From an uncultured Blastocatellia bacterium (lineage in GTDB: Bacteria; Acidobacteriota; Blastocatellia; Pyrinomonadales; Pyrinomonadaceae), in contig CAMLLD010000130.1 of the NCBI GenBank assembly GCA_946480785.1, forward strand, positions 1-9,375: a stretch of DNA of 9,375 nt, given 5' to 3'. Of the stretch, positions 1 to 6,276 are shown one piece after another. A program made the translations under genes and the position numbers. The notes below the pieces were generated by a model that was not told the DNA's origin, searched no databases, and saw only the letters and a program-made list of their open reading frames with translations. The first letter of the stretch is position 1, and every line of letters begins with the position of its first letter.

Positions 1-228
1 TCAACCAACGTGTATCAACACATCATTGTGCTGTTCACGGACGGCTTGAGTGAGGCGGTAGACAAGCACAACGAACAATTCGGTGAGGAGCGTTTGCTCG
101 ATTTGCTATGCGAGCACCGACACCGCACGCCGGAAGAGCTCAAGCAGATCGTGTTTGACGCCGTCGCGGAATTCTGCGGCCATACGTTCCGCGACGACGC
201 CGCGTTGATGATCGTCGGTCTCGAATAA
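1..228 (+). CDS. C-terminal end of a SpoIIE/RsbU-type PP2C serine phosphatase (5' end outside window)
   Basis: The frame is open from base 1 and ends at TAA 226-228, leaving 75 residues of a longer protein; the GTG at base 10 is an internal Val, not a start. The fragment matches the end of the PP2C/SpoIIE catalytic domain: a hydrophobic strand leading into FTDGLSEA (the TDG Asp is a metal ligand in this family), then FGEERLLDLL, an amphipathic helix, and the closing RDDAALMIVGLE strand with the paired Asp. Family members use Mn/Mg to dephosphorylate a phospho-Ser STAS protein and so release or sequester an anti-sigma factor. N-terminal sensor domains (GAF, PAS, HAMP or receiver) cannot be seen. 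The gene converges on the propeller gene with stop codons touching. Domain call is firm; exact role and partner are unknown. Confidence 0.85.
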   Translation, partial: STNVYQHIIVLFTDGLSEAVDKHNEQFGEERLLDLLCEHRHRTPEELKQIVFDAVAEFCGHTFRDDAALMIVGLE

Positions 229-3200
229 CTAGCGACTATTATCTGCCCAGATCGCCCCCAGGCCCGCGTCCCAAAGCTTCTTGTTCAGCGCCGGAATGTC
301 GCGGTTGAGAATCTCGTCCGCCCGCGCCTTCAGCGTGGCCCACTGCGCGTTCAATTCCTTCATCCGATCGAGCGAAGGCTGATTCACGCGCGGAATGTCG
401 CTCTCCGTCGCATTAATCATGAACAGATAATTCGCAGTGAACTTATTCGGGAAGTTTTCCACGTCGTCGTAAGCTTTCGACTTGCGTTGGACCATGTCTT
501 CGTCCCACGCTTTCATCTTCTTCAACAACGCCTCGCCATCCTGCTTCACTGCGCTGTACTTGGCGCCGGCCGGCAATGACTTCAGCAGCGATTCCAACTG
601 GTTCTGCTTTTCAAAGAGACTGTTGACGAGCCGGTGCATCGTCGTCAGCTCCGTTTCCATCGCCGACATCGTGCGGTGATATTCAGCGTAGGTCGCCGCG
701 TCCGTTGAATAGAGCGGATTCGCGAGAATCTCGGCGTCCGTCGAGAGCGACTGAGCGGGCGTCTTCAACGTGAGCGTGTACTTGCCGGGAATCGCTTTGT
801 GGGCCGCGAAATTACCTTCAATACGAACATTGGGCACGGCCACCATCGACGGGTAACGCAGGTTCCAAACGAATCTGTTGAGCCCCTTATTTTTCGTCAG
901 CAGTGGATCGGGTCGTGGATTATTCTCGTAAGTGACAAACTTCTCGTCGGCTTTCGAAGAGAACGTGTGCACGACGTTGCCGGCGCTGTCCTTGATCTCC
1001 AGCGTGATCACGTCATCTTTCCCGAGTTCGGGAAGTTGATAGTAAACAACGAGCCCCGTCGCCGGATTCACGCCGCGGAACGTGTTCGCGCCGGTGAACT
1101 CATCATCGCTCCGATCGAGTTCGCTGCCGCCGTTCACGAGATAAGTGTCGTCAGGCCGATAAAGCGCAAACGAAGTCGGGTTGCCTTTGTACTGCCGAAT
1201 CACGCTCAGGTTGTCGAGAATCCAGAACGATCTTCCCGACGTCGCCGCGATCAGGTTGCCCTTGTGCACGCGCAGATCGGTTATTGGCGTCATCGGGAGG
1301 TTCAACTGAAACGGCGACCAGTTCTTTCCGCCGTCCCACGAGATAAAGACGCCGCGCTCGGTGCCGGCAAACAGCAGATCGCGCCGCACGTCGTCCTCGC
1401 GCACGACGCGCGTGAACGCATCTGCCGGAATCCCGTTTGTAATTTTGGCCCAGGTGTTACCGTAGTCAGTGCTTTTATAGAGCGCGGGCGTGTGATCGTT
1501 GAACTTGTAACGCGTCGTCGCGATGTAGACGGTCGCTTTGTCGTGTGGCGAGACCTCAATCGAATTGATCAAGCATTCCGCGAGGCCTTGCGGAGTTATG
1601 TTTTTCCAGTTCGCGCCGCCATCGCGCGTGACATAAACGAACCCGTCGTCGCTGCCGGTGTAAATCACGCCTTTCTCGTGCGGCGACTCGATGATGTAAG
1701 CGAGGGTGCCGTAGTTCTCCGCGCCGACTTCCTCGTTCGTATATGGACCACCGCCTTTGCCCTGCTTCTCTTTTATGTTGCGCGTCAGATCAGGCGACAC
1801 TTCCTTCCACGTGCGGCCCATGTCGCTTGTCTTCAGCAACAACTGCGCCCCGTGGTAGAAGGTGTTCGGTTCATGCTTGCTCCAGATGATCGGCGCGTTC
1901 CAGTTGAAACGATACCTGATGTCCTTCGCGTCCATGGCGAGGTACTGAATCGGCGCGGCCATCACGGCCGTCGACGCGCTCGCCTTTGTATCCAGGATCT
2001 CAATCGTCCCCTGATAACTGTCGCCCATCACGTAGCGCGGATCGTCAGGATTAAACGCGAGAAACGCACTCTCACCACCCGCTGACGAGGTCCAGCTCGC
2101 TTCACCGATGCCGCCGCTGCCCAACTCACGACTCGCGATCGAAACAGACGAGTTGTCCTGCTGCCCGCCATAGATGCGATACGGAAACTGGTTGTCGACA
2201 TTGATGCGATAGAACTGCGCGGTCGGCATGTTCATCTGCGAGCTAAAACTCTTGCCGCCGTTGAACGTGATCGCGGAGCCGCCGTCGTTGGAGATGATGA
2301 AGTTGTTTGGATCGTTTGGATTGATCCAGAGGTCGTGAAAGTCGCCGTGCGTACCCGAGATCTCTTGCCACGTTTTGCCGCCGTCGCTCGAGCGCAACGC
2401 TTCCGCACTCAACACGTAAACCGTGTCGTCATTTTTCGGATCGATGAAGAGCTCGATGTAATACCACGCGCGTTGGACCAGGCGATGATCGTTCGTGACG
2501 CGGCTCCAGTTCTTGCCGCCGTTATTCGAAACAAACAGACCACCCGCTTCTTTGTCCGAATCACTCTCGATCAGCGCGTAAACTTTTTCCGGATTCGAAC
2601 GGCTCACCGCGATCGACATTTTGCCCATCTCTTCCGGCAAGCCGTCTTTCAAACGCTCCCACGTCTCGCCGCTGTCGGTCGATTTATAAAGACCGCTGCC
2701 CGGACCGCCGCTGATCACTTTCCACGGCAGGCGGCCGTGTTCCCACATCGCCGCGTAAAGAATGCGCGAGTTGTTCGCGTCCAGCGACAACTCGGAAGCG
2801 CCGGTTTTATCGTCGACGAAGAGCACTTTCTTCCACGTCGCGCCACCGTCGACAGACTTGAACACGCCACGTTCCGGCGAGTGGCTATAGAGCGTGCCCT
2901 GCGCCGCGACCCACACGATGTTCGGATCCTTCGGATGAATGATGATGCGCGATATGTGTCCGGTGAGTTCGAGCCCGACTCGTTTCCACGTCTTGCCCGC
3001 GTCGGTTGATTTGTAAACGCCATCGCCGCTGTGCGTCATCACGCCGCGCACCGCGTGTTCACCCGTGCCGACGTAGACAACGTTCGGATCGCTTTCCGAA
3101 ACCGCGATCGCGCCGATCGAACCGGTTTTGAAGAAACCGTCCGAGACGTTGCGCCAACTGATCCCCATGTCTTCAGTCTTCCAAAGACCGCCGCCGGTCG

Positions 3201-3402
3201 TGCCCATGTAATAGGTCTTCGGATCGCCAACGACGCCGGTACCGGCATTCGAACGCCCGCCGCGAAACGGACCAATCGAACGCCACTTCACGACCTTGAA
3301 AATGCTGTTGTAATCATCGGGCGCAGGAGTTTGCGCCGTCTGGGCTGACAGGCTGACCACACAAGTACACAAGACGAGCAACAAAAGCAGGTTCTTGGGC
3401 AT
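229..3402 (-). CDS. Exported VPS10/sortilin-like Asp-box (BNR) beta-propeller protein
   Basis: About 1057 residues. Residues 1-20 are a Sec signal peptide (Met-Pro-Lys, a Leu-rich core, then SLSAQ), so the product is probably periplasmic or secreted. After the [12 protein letters not shown] motif (about 40-51) come ten Asp-boxes of the form S-x-D-x-G-x-T-W, near 75, 131, 182, 240, 291, 337, 524, 591, 643 and 687, plus a degenerate one near 370; GGQQDNSS lies near 412. The number and spacing suggest two propellers. A beta-sandwich-like part follows (about 785-885, with [12 protein letters not shown]), then a helical, coiled-coil-prone tail (about 910-1057). Such proteins are often called glycosyl hydrolase or sialidase-like, but no sialidase catalytic arginine triad is evident, so no reaction is claimed. 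The ATG at 3402 is preferred because AGGA lies 8 nt ahead; an ATG at 3417 adds five residues but lacks a good ribosome site. The gene is 72 bp downstream of the STAS gene, possibly co-transcribed. Confidence 0.88.
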   Translation of the reverse strand: MPKNLLLLLVLCTCVVSLSAQTAQTPAPDDYNSIFKVVKWRSIGPFRGGRSNAGTGVVGDPKTYYMGTTGGGLWKTEDMGISWRNVSDGFFKTGSIGAIAVSESDPNVVYVGTGEHAVRGVMTHSGDGVYKSTDAGKTWKRVGLELTGHISRIIIHPKDPNIVWVAAQGTLYSHSPERGVFKSVDGGATWKKVLFVDDKTGASELSLDANNSRILYAAMWEHGRLPWKVISGGPGSGLYKSTDSGETWERLKDGLPEEMGKMSIAVSRSNPEKVYALIESDSDKEAGGLFVSNNGGKNWSRVTNDHRLVQRAWYYIELFIDPKNDDTVYVLSAEALRSSDGGKTWQEISGTHGDFHDLWINPNDPNNFIISNDGGSAITFNGGKSFSSQMNMPTAQFYRINVDNQFPYRIYGGQQDNSSVSIASRELGSGGIGEASWTSSAGGESAFLAFNPDDPRYVMGDSYQGTIEILDTKASASTAVMAAPIQYLAMDAKDIRYRFNWNAPIIWSKHEPNTFYHGAQLLLKTSDMGRTWKEVSPDLTRNIKEKQGKGGGPYTNEEVGAENYGTLAYIIESPHEKGVIYTGSDDGFVYVTRDGGANWKNITPQGLAECLINSIEVSPHDKATVYIATTRYKFNDHTPALYKSTDYGNTWAKITNGIPADAFTRVVREDDVRRDLLFAGTERGVFISWDGGKNWSPFQLNLPMTPITDLRVHKGNLIAATSGRSFWILDNLSVIRQYKGNPTSFALYRPDDTYLVNGGSELDRSDDEFTGANTFRGVNPATGLVVYYQLPELGKDDVITLEIKDSAGNVVHTFSSKADEKFVTYENNPRPDPLLTKNKGLNRFVWNLRYPSMVAVPNVRIEGNFAAHKAIPGKYTLTLKTPAQSLSTDAEILANPLYSTDAATYAEYHRTMSAMETELTTMHRLVNSLFEKQNQLESLLKSLPAGAKYSAVKQDGEALLKKMKAWDEDMVQRKSKAYDDVENFPNKFTANYLFMINATESDIPRVNQPSLDRMKELNAQWATLKARADEILNRDIPALNKKLWDAGLGAIWADNSR

Positions 3403-3410
3403 GTACAGGT

Positions 3411-3414
3411 TCCT
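3411..3414 (-). promoter_or_regulatory. Ribosome binding site that decides the start of the propeller gene
   Basis: On the minus strand AGGA lies 8 nt before the ATG at 3402-3400. It falls inside the codons that would follow the alternative ATG at 3417. The 3417 ATG has only a short inverted repeat just upstream (GGCAA-ATC-TTGCC on the minus strand, 3420-3432) and no Shine-Dalgarno match, so 3402 is favoured. Confidence 0.5.
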
Positions 3415-3474
3415 CATCGGGCAAGATTTGCCGCAGATAATACACGATCGAGTTGATGTTGAGCGTGGGAAGCC

Positions 3475-3747
3475 TTAGGCGCGTTCGATCTCTTCGACGA
3501 AGAGTTTCGACAGCAGGCCGTTGGCGATGAGTTTGATTCCGTGTTCGTGCATTTGCGTGAGGAGTTGTTTGCCGTTCGCGTCGATGAAACTGCAGTCCGT
3601 CAGATCGATGACGGTGGGGACCGGTGCTTCGCCGGCTTCGGCGCGGCGCCAGCACTTTTCCAGTTCTTCGACACAGGCGCCCGCAAGGCGTCCTTCAACA
3701 AAAAGGCCGACGTCGCCGGCGATCTCTCGTGTGGTAATGCGTAACAC
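3475..3747 (-). CDS. Small STAS-domain protein lacking the usual phospho-acceptor serine
   Basis: A 90-residue single-domain protein. The start is the GTG at 3747-3745, preceded by GAGGA with a 7-nt spacer; an in-frame ATG at 3813 would add 22 residues with no domain character and is not favoured. The fold follows the SpoIIAA/STAS pattern: an opening strand (VLRITTREIAGDVGLFVEGRL), a helix (ACVEELEKCWRRAEA), the core VIDLTDCSFIDANGKQLL (about 46-63), a helix containing MHEHG, and a final strand and helix ending FVEEIERA. In SpoIIAA-type antagonists the core reads Asp-Ser-Ser-Gly, with the second Ser phosphorylated; here it is Asp-Ala-Asn-Gly, so classical Ser phosphorylation at this site is not possible. 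It may be a constitutive binding partner or a scaffold. It lies divergent to the sigma-54 activator gene and upstream of the propeller gene on the same strand. Domain confident; function unknown. Confidence 0.82.
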   Translation of the reverse strand: MLRITTREIAGDVGLFVEGRLAGACVEELEKCWRRAEAGEAPVPTVIDLTDCSFIDANGKQLLTQMHEHGIKLIANGLLSKLFVEEIERA

Positions 3748-3754
3748 AGCTCTG

Positions 3755-3759
3755 TCCTC
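3755..3759 (-). promoter_or_regulatory. Ribosome binding site fixing the GTG start of the STAS gene
   Basis: GAGGA on the minus strand, 7 nt ahead of GTG 3747-3745. Its strength and spacing, plus the agreement with where the STAS domain begins, make this GTG the better start over the upstream ATG. Confidence 0.65.
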
Positions 3760-3854
3760 GCCCGCCGTAGAGCAACCGCCCTGCCACGGTGATCCGAAAC
3801 AAACCGAGCGCAATTCCCGTTAATTCGCGCACGAACGTGACAGCTTGCGACCAA

Positions 3855-3872
3855 ATGACGGTATATCGTCAT
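3855..3872. promoter_or_regulatory. Operator-like palindrome in the divergent intergenic region
   Basis: ATGACG-GTATAT-CGTCAT: 6-bp perfect arms around a TATA-containing centre, 18 bp in all with one mismatched pair. It sits about 65 bp upstream of the activator start and about 110 bp upstream of the STAS start, in the 190-bp space between the two divergent genes. A loose -35-like GTGACA lies at 3837-3842, and the centre TATATC (3862-3867) could be a -10 at a long 19-bp spacing, so the palindrome may overlap a promoter. The binding factor is unknown; autoregulation by the adjacent activator is only a guess. Confidence 0.3.
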
Positions 3873-3877
3873 CACGG

Positions 3878-3906
3878 TTGCTCGTCGCCAGCCGGTCAAG
3901 TATCCT
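3878..3906 (+). promoter_or_regulatory. Possible housekeeping promoter of the sigma-54 activator gene
   Basis: TTGCTC (3878-3883), a 17-bp spacer and TATCCT (3901-3906) resemble weak -35 and -10 boxes. Transcription would begin about 25 nt before the GTG start. Both boxes are poor matches, so this is a weak call. Confidence 0.2.
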
Positions 3907-3925
3907 TTTCGAATTGCAGTAGAAC

Positions 3926-3930
3926 AGGAA
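3926..3930 (+). promoter_or_regulatory. Ribosome binding site fixing the GTG start of the activator gene
   Basis: AGGAA lies 7 nt ahead of GTG 3938-3940. Optimal spacing supports this non-ATG start, and there is no better in-frame candidate before the first GAF domain. Confidence 0.65.
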
Positions 3931-3937
3931 TTAAGAC

Positions 3938-6013
3938 GTGAATACATCTCCCGCTCCGGTCGCCGTCCCAGACGGACAAGCAAACGTCACAGACGAACAA
4001 ACCAGAAAATACCTAACGCTCCTCGAACTCTCGAAAGCCATCGCCTCGCATCGAGATCTCTCGGGACTTTTTCACGACCTCGCGTGCCGTTTGCAGAAAC
4101 TCGTCGACTTTTCGCACCTCGGCGTGATGCTCTACGACGCGAAGCACAACGTGATGCGCTTTCATCTGCTCGAGACGTGCGAGCCGCCCGAGCGGCAAAG
4201 CCCGGCGGAAGTGCCCCTGGAAGGCTCGATGGCCGGCTGGGTTTGGGAGCACCAGGAGGCGCTCGTTGTTCACGACCTGGAAGTAGAAAATCGTTTCCCG
4301 TATGCGAAGGCGCTGCTCGAACGGCCGGTGAAATCAATTTGCAGCGTGCCGTTGACTACCGCCCATCAACGACTCGGCGTCCTTAATTTCTGGACTGAAA
4401 AAGCGGGCGCTTACGACGAGCTCGATATCGAATTTATCAAACTGCTCGCGGCGCAAATCGCGGTGGCGGTCGAAGCGCAGTGCCACCAGCAGAAACTCGC
4501 GCGCGAACGCGATCGTTCCCAACTGCTGCTCGAAATCAACAACACGCTGATCTCCAATCTCAACCTGCGCGAACTGCTCTCGGCAATCTCGAGCTGTCTG
4601 CGGCACGTGCTGCCGCACGATGCGGCGGGCTTGACGCTTTACGATCCGGCCATCAATAAACTGCGCGTCACCGCGCTCGACTTTCCCACGGACGAAAACG
4701 TTTTTATCGCCGACGAGATTATCGAACCCGACGGCACACACGCCGGCCGCGCGTTCATGACGCGCCAGCCCGTCATTAACGACGGCAGTCAGCCGTTGAC
4801 CCCGATCGCTAAACGCACAGGACTGAAATCAGGCGTTGTCGTGCCGTTGATCTCACACGATCGCGCGCTCGGCACGCTCGGCGTCGGCAGTTTGAAAGAG
4901 CACGCCTTTAACGAAGACGATGCCGACTTGCTGAACCAGATCGGCAAGCAGGTCGCGATCGCGGTCGAGAACGCCCTCGCGTTTCGCGAGATCGACGCGC
5001 TCAAGAACCAACTCAAAGAAGAGAAGCTCTACCTCGAAGAAGAGATCCGCACCGAGTACAACTTCGAAGAGATCATCGGCAACAGCCCGGTTCTGAAGCG
5101 CGTCCTGCAGGACGTCGAGACCGTCGCGGCGACCGATTCCACCGTGCTGATCTACGGCGAAACAGGCACCGGCAAGGAACTGATCGCGCACGCGATTCAC
5201 AATTTGAGCCCGCGGCGCGAGCGCACGCTCGTCAAAGTCAACTGCGCGGCGATCCCGACCGGCCTGCTCGAAAGCGAATTCTTCGGCCACGAACGCGGCG
5301 CGTTCACCGGCGCCATCGATCGCCGCATCGGCCGCTTCGAGCTCGCACATCAGGGCACGATTTTCCTCGATGAAGTCGAAGACATTCCGCTGGAGTTGCA
5401 GTCGAAACTGTTGCGCGTGCTGCAGGAACAGGAGTTTGAACGTCTCGGCAGCTCGCGCACGCAACGCGTGGACGTGCGCGTCGTCGCGGCGACAAACACG
5501 GATCTCGCTGAGCTCGTCGCGGAAAGAAAGTTTCGCAGCGATCTCTACTACCGTCTCAACGTGTTTCCGATCAACGTGCCGCCGTTGCGCGACCGGCCGG
5601 AAGACATTCCGCTGCTCGTCCACTTCTTCGCGAACAGGTTCGCGCAACAGATGAAGAAGCGCATCGAGAGTGTGCCGAAAGAGACGATGGCGGCGCTGGT
5701 GAGTTACAACTGGCCGGGCAACATTCGCGAGCTGCAAAATCTCGTAGAGCGCGGCGTGATTTTGTCGCGCGGCTCGACCCTCGAGATTCCGCTCACCGAA
5801 TTGAAACGCGCGTCGCGTACGACCACGGTCACCAACAGCTCGACGACGCTTGAGGCAGTCGAGCGCGATCACATTCTGCGCGTGCTCAGCGAAACGCGTT
5901 GGGTGATCGGCGGTCCAAGCGGCGCGGCGGCCCGGCTCGGCATGAATCGCACCACGCTCAATCACCGCATGCGCAAACTCGGCATCAGCCGGCCTCAACC
6001 GCAGCACTCGTGA
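3938..6013 (+). CDS. Sigma-54-dependent transcriptional activator (bEBP) with two GAF domains, FhlA-like architecture
   Basis: 691 residues, GTG start with AGGAA 7 nt upstream. Two GAF sensor domains occupy about 28-180 and 195-348. A coiled-coil linker (about 347-372) leads to an AAA+ domain (about 376-610) with Walker A GETGTGKE (407-414), the sigma-54-contacting GAFTGA loop (454-459), Walker B TIFLDE (474-479), sensor I around N520, the arginine-finger segment FRSDLYYRL (532-540) and sensor II WPGNIREL (592-599). A C-terminal Fis-type helix-turn-helix (about 637-684, GAAARLGMNRTTLNHRM) binds DNA. All motifs needed for ATP-driven remodelling of sigma-54 polymerase are present, so it should be active. 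There is no receiver domain, so control is probably by ligand binding to the GAF domains; the ligand cannot be read from sequence. The nearest likely target is the RND operon downstream, which has a sigma-54 promoter 95 bp beyond this stop codon. Confidence 0.95.
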   Translation: MNTSPAPVAVPDGQANVTDEQTRKYLTLLELSKAIASHRDLSGLFHDLACRLQKLVDFSHLGVMLYDAKHNVMRFHLLETCEPPERQSPAEVPLEGSMAGWVWEHQEALVVHDLEVENRFPYAKALLERPVKSICSVPLTTAHQRLGVLNFWTEKAGAYDELDIEFIKLLAAQIAVAVEAQCHQQKLARERDRSQLLLEINNTLISNLNLRELLSAISSCLRHVLPHDAAGLTLYDPAINKLRVTALDFPTDENVFIADEIIEPDGTHAGRAFMTRQPVINDGSQPLTPIAKRTGLKSGVVVPLISHDRALGTLGVGSLKEHAFNEDDADLLNQIGKQVAIAVENALAFREIDALKNQLKEEKLYLEEEIRTEYNFEEIIGNSPVLKRVLQDVETVAATDSTVLIYGETGTGKELIAHAIHNLSPRRERTLVKVNCAAIPTGLLESEFFGHERGAFTGAIDRRIGRFELAHQGTIFLDEVEDIPLELQSKLLRVLQEQEFERLGSSRTQRVDVRVVAATNTDLAELVAERKFRSDLYYRLNVFPINVPPLRDRPEDIPLLVHFFANRFAQQMKKRIESVPKETMAALVSYNWPGNIRELQNLVERGVILSRGSTLEIPLTELKRASRTTTVTNSSTTLEAVERDHILRVLSETRWVIGGPSGAAARLGMNRTTLNHRMRKLGISRPQPQHS

Positions 6014-6068
6014 CCATCGCTCGTCATCTGGCGACATGTTGTCAGTGTTAGCGACCAACAATCCGTAA

Positions 6069-6099
6069 TATAGGTCTTATAGGCCCTATAAGACCTATG
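6069..6099. repeat. 29-bp perfect palindrome with 9-bp internal periodicity
   Basis: Arms of 14 bp (6070-6083 and 6085-6098) are exact reverse complements around a single C at 6084. The element also reads as 9-bp units each beginning TAT: TATAGGTCT, TATAGGCCC, TATAAGACC, TATGCC. It starts 56 nt after the activator stop and ends 9 bp before the sigma-54 -24 box. It has no T-tract, so it is a poor match to an intrinsic terminator. It could be a binding site for the neighbouring activator, although its centre, near -50, is closer than usual for a bEBP enhancer. It could also be a copy of a dispersed intergenic repeat. Confidence 0.7.
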
Positions 6100-6107
6100 C
6101 CTCCCTG

Positions 6108-6123
6108 TGGCAAGCCTCTTGCA
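6108..6123 (+). promoter_or_regulatory. Sigma-54 (-24/-12) promoter of the RND efflux operon
   Basis: TGGCAAG-CCTC-TTGCA matches the sigma-54 consensus TGGCACG-N4-TTGCW at all but one consensus base. The invariant GG (6109-6110) and GC (6121-6122) are separated by exactly 10 bp. Transcription would start near 6134, about 143 nt before the adaptor ATG. The gene immediately upstream encodes a complete sigma-54 activator, which strengthens the call. A small inverted repeat GACA-TGT-TGTC (6033-6043), near -96, lies at a more usual enhancer distance than the large palindrome, but is short. Confidence 0.75.
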
Positions 6124-6129
6124 ACAGCG

Positions 6130-6254
6130 ACCCACGAACAAGGTGGGTAAGAGCTAGACAAAGCGAGAGCACAGGCCGAGCTGGGGGGCGGTGCCTGTGT
6201 TCAAAGTGGGTGGACTTGGAACTGGCAGGGGTTCGGGCGCAAGTTCACCCACTT
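6130..6254 (+). promoter_or_regulatory. Inverted-repeat-rich leader region ahead of the RND operon
   Basis: Three consecutive potential stems. The first is ACCCAC/GTGGGT (6130-6135 with 6143-6148, 7-nt loop). The second is a 10-bp stem with one G-U pair (6167-6176 with 6193-6202, 16-nt loop). The third is a 15-bp stem with one G-U pair (6204-6218 with 6240-6254), whose loop holds a small GAAC/GTTC hairpin (6219-6222 with 6231-6234). The last stem ends 15 nt before the adaptor ribosome site. AGGTGGGT (6141-6148) can also pair with ACCCACTT (6247-6254), giving an alternative fold. If transcription starts near 6134, most of the first stem's 5' arm is not in the RNA. I recognise no known riboswitch class and see no strong U-tract. 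Confidence 0.4.
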
Positions 6255-6276
6255 CGTGTTTCTAAAAGCAGGTGAA

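Noticed and set aside
799..2085. 428-codon plus-strand open frame opposite the propeller gene
   Set aside because: Arg/Val/Ala-rich product with no domain, no ribosome site, and fully antisense to a strongly conserved coding gene; an effect of GC-rich codon use.
3436..3451. TATTAT on the minus strand as a -10 box for the propeller gene
   Set aside because: No acceptable -35 box at 16-18 bp spacing, so not listed as a promoter.
3748..3813. ATG at 3813 as STAS start (22 extra residues)
   Set aside because: The added residues do not fit the STAS fold and the GTG at 3747 has a well-spaced GAGGA.
4853..6061. 402-codon minus-strand open frame opposite the sigma-54 activator
   Set aside because: Its product is low-complexity and Arg/Glu/Ala-rich, and the opposite strand has every bEBP motif in frame.
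6097..6150. 17-codon frame starting with ATG at 6097
   Set aside because: No ribosome site, overlaps the palindrome and the sigma-54 promoter, and shows no similarity I recognise.
6204..6263. 15-bp stem as an intrinsic terminator
   Set aside because: The following bases (CGTGTTTCT) are not a real U-tract and the loop is long at 21 nt; an attenuator role remains possible but is unproven.
6256..6276. GTG at 6256 as adaptor start (seven extra residues)
   Set aside because: No Shine-Dalgarno sequence upstream; it lies directly after the 15-bp leader stem, whereas ATG 6277 has AGGTGA nearby.
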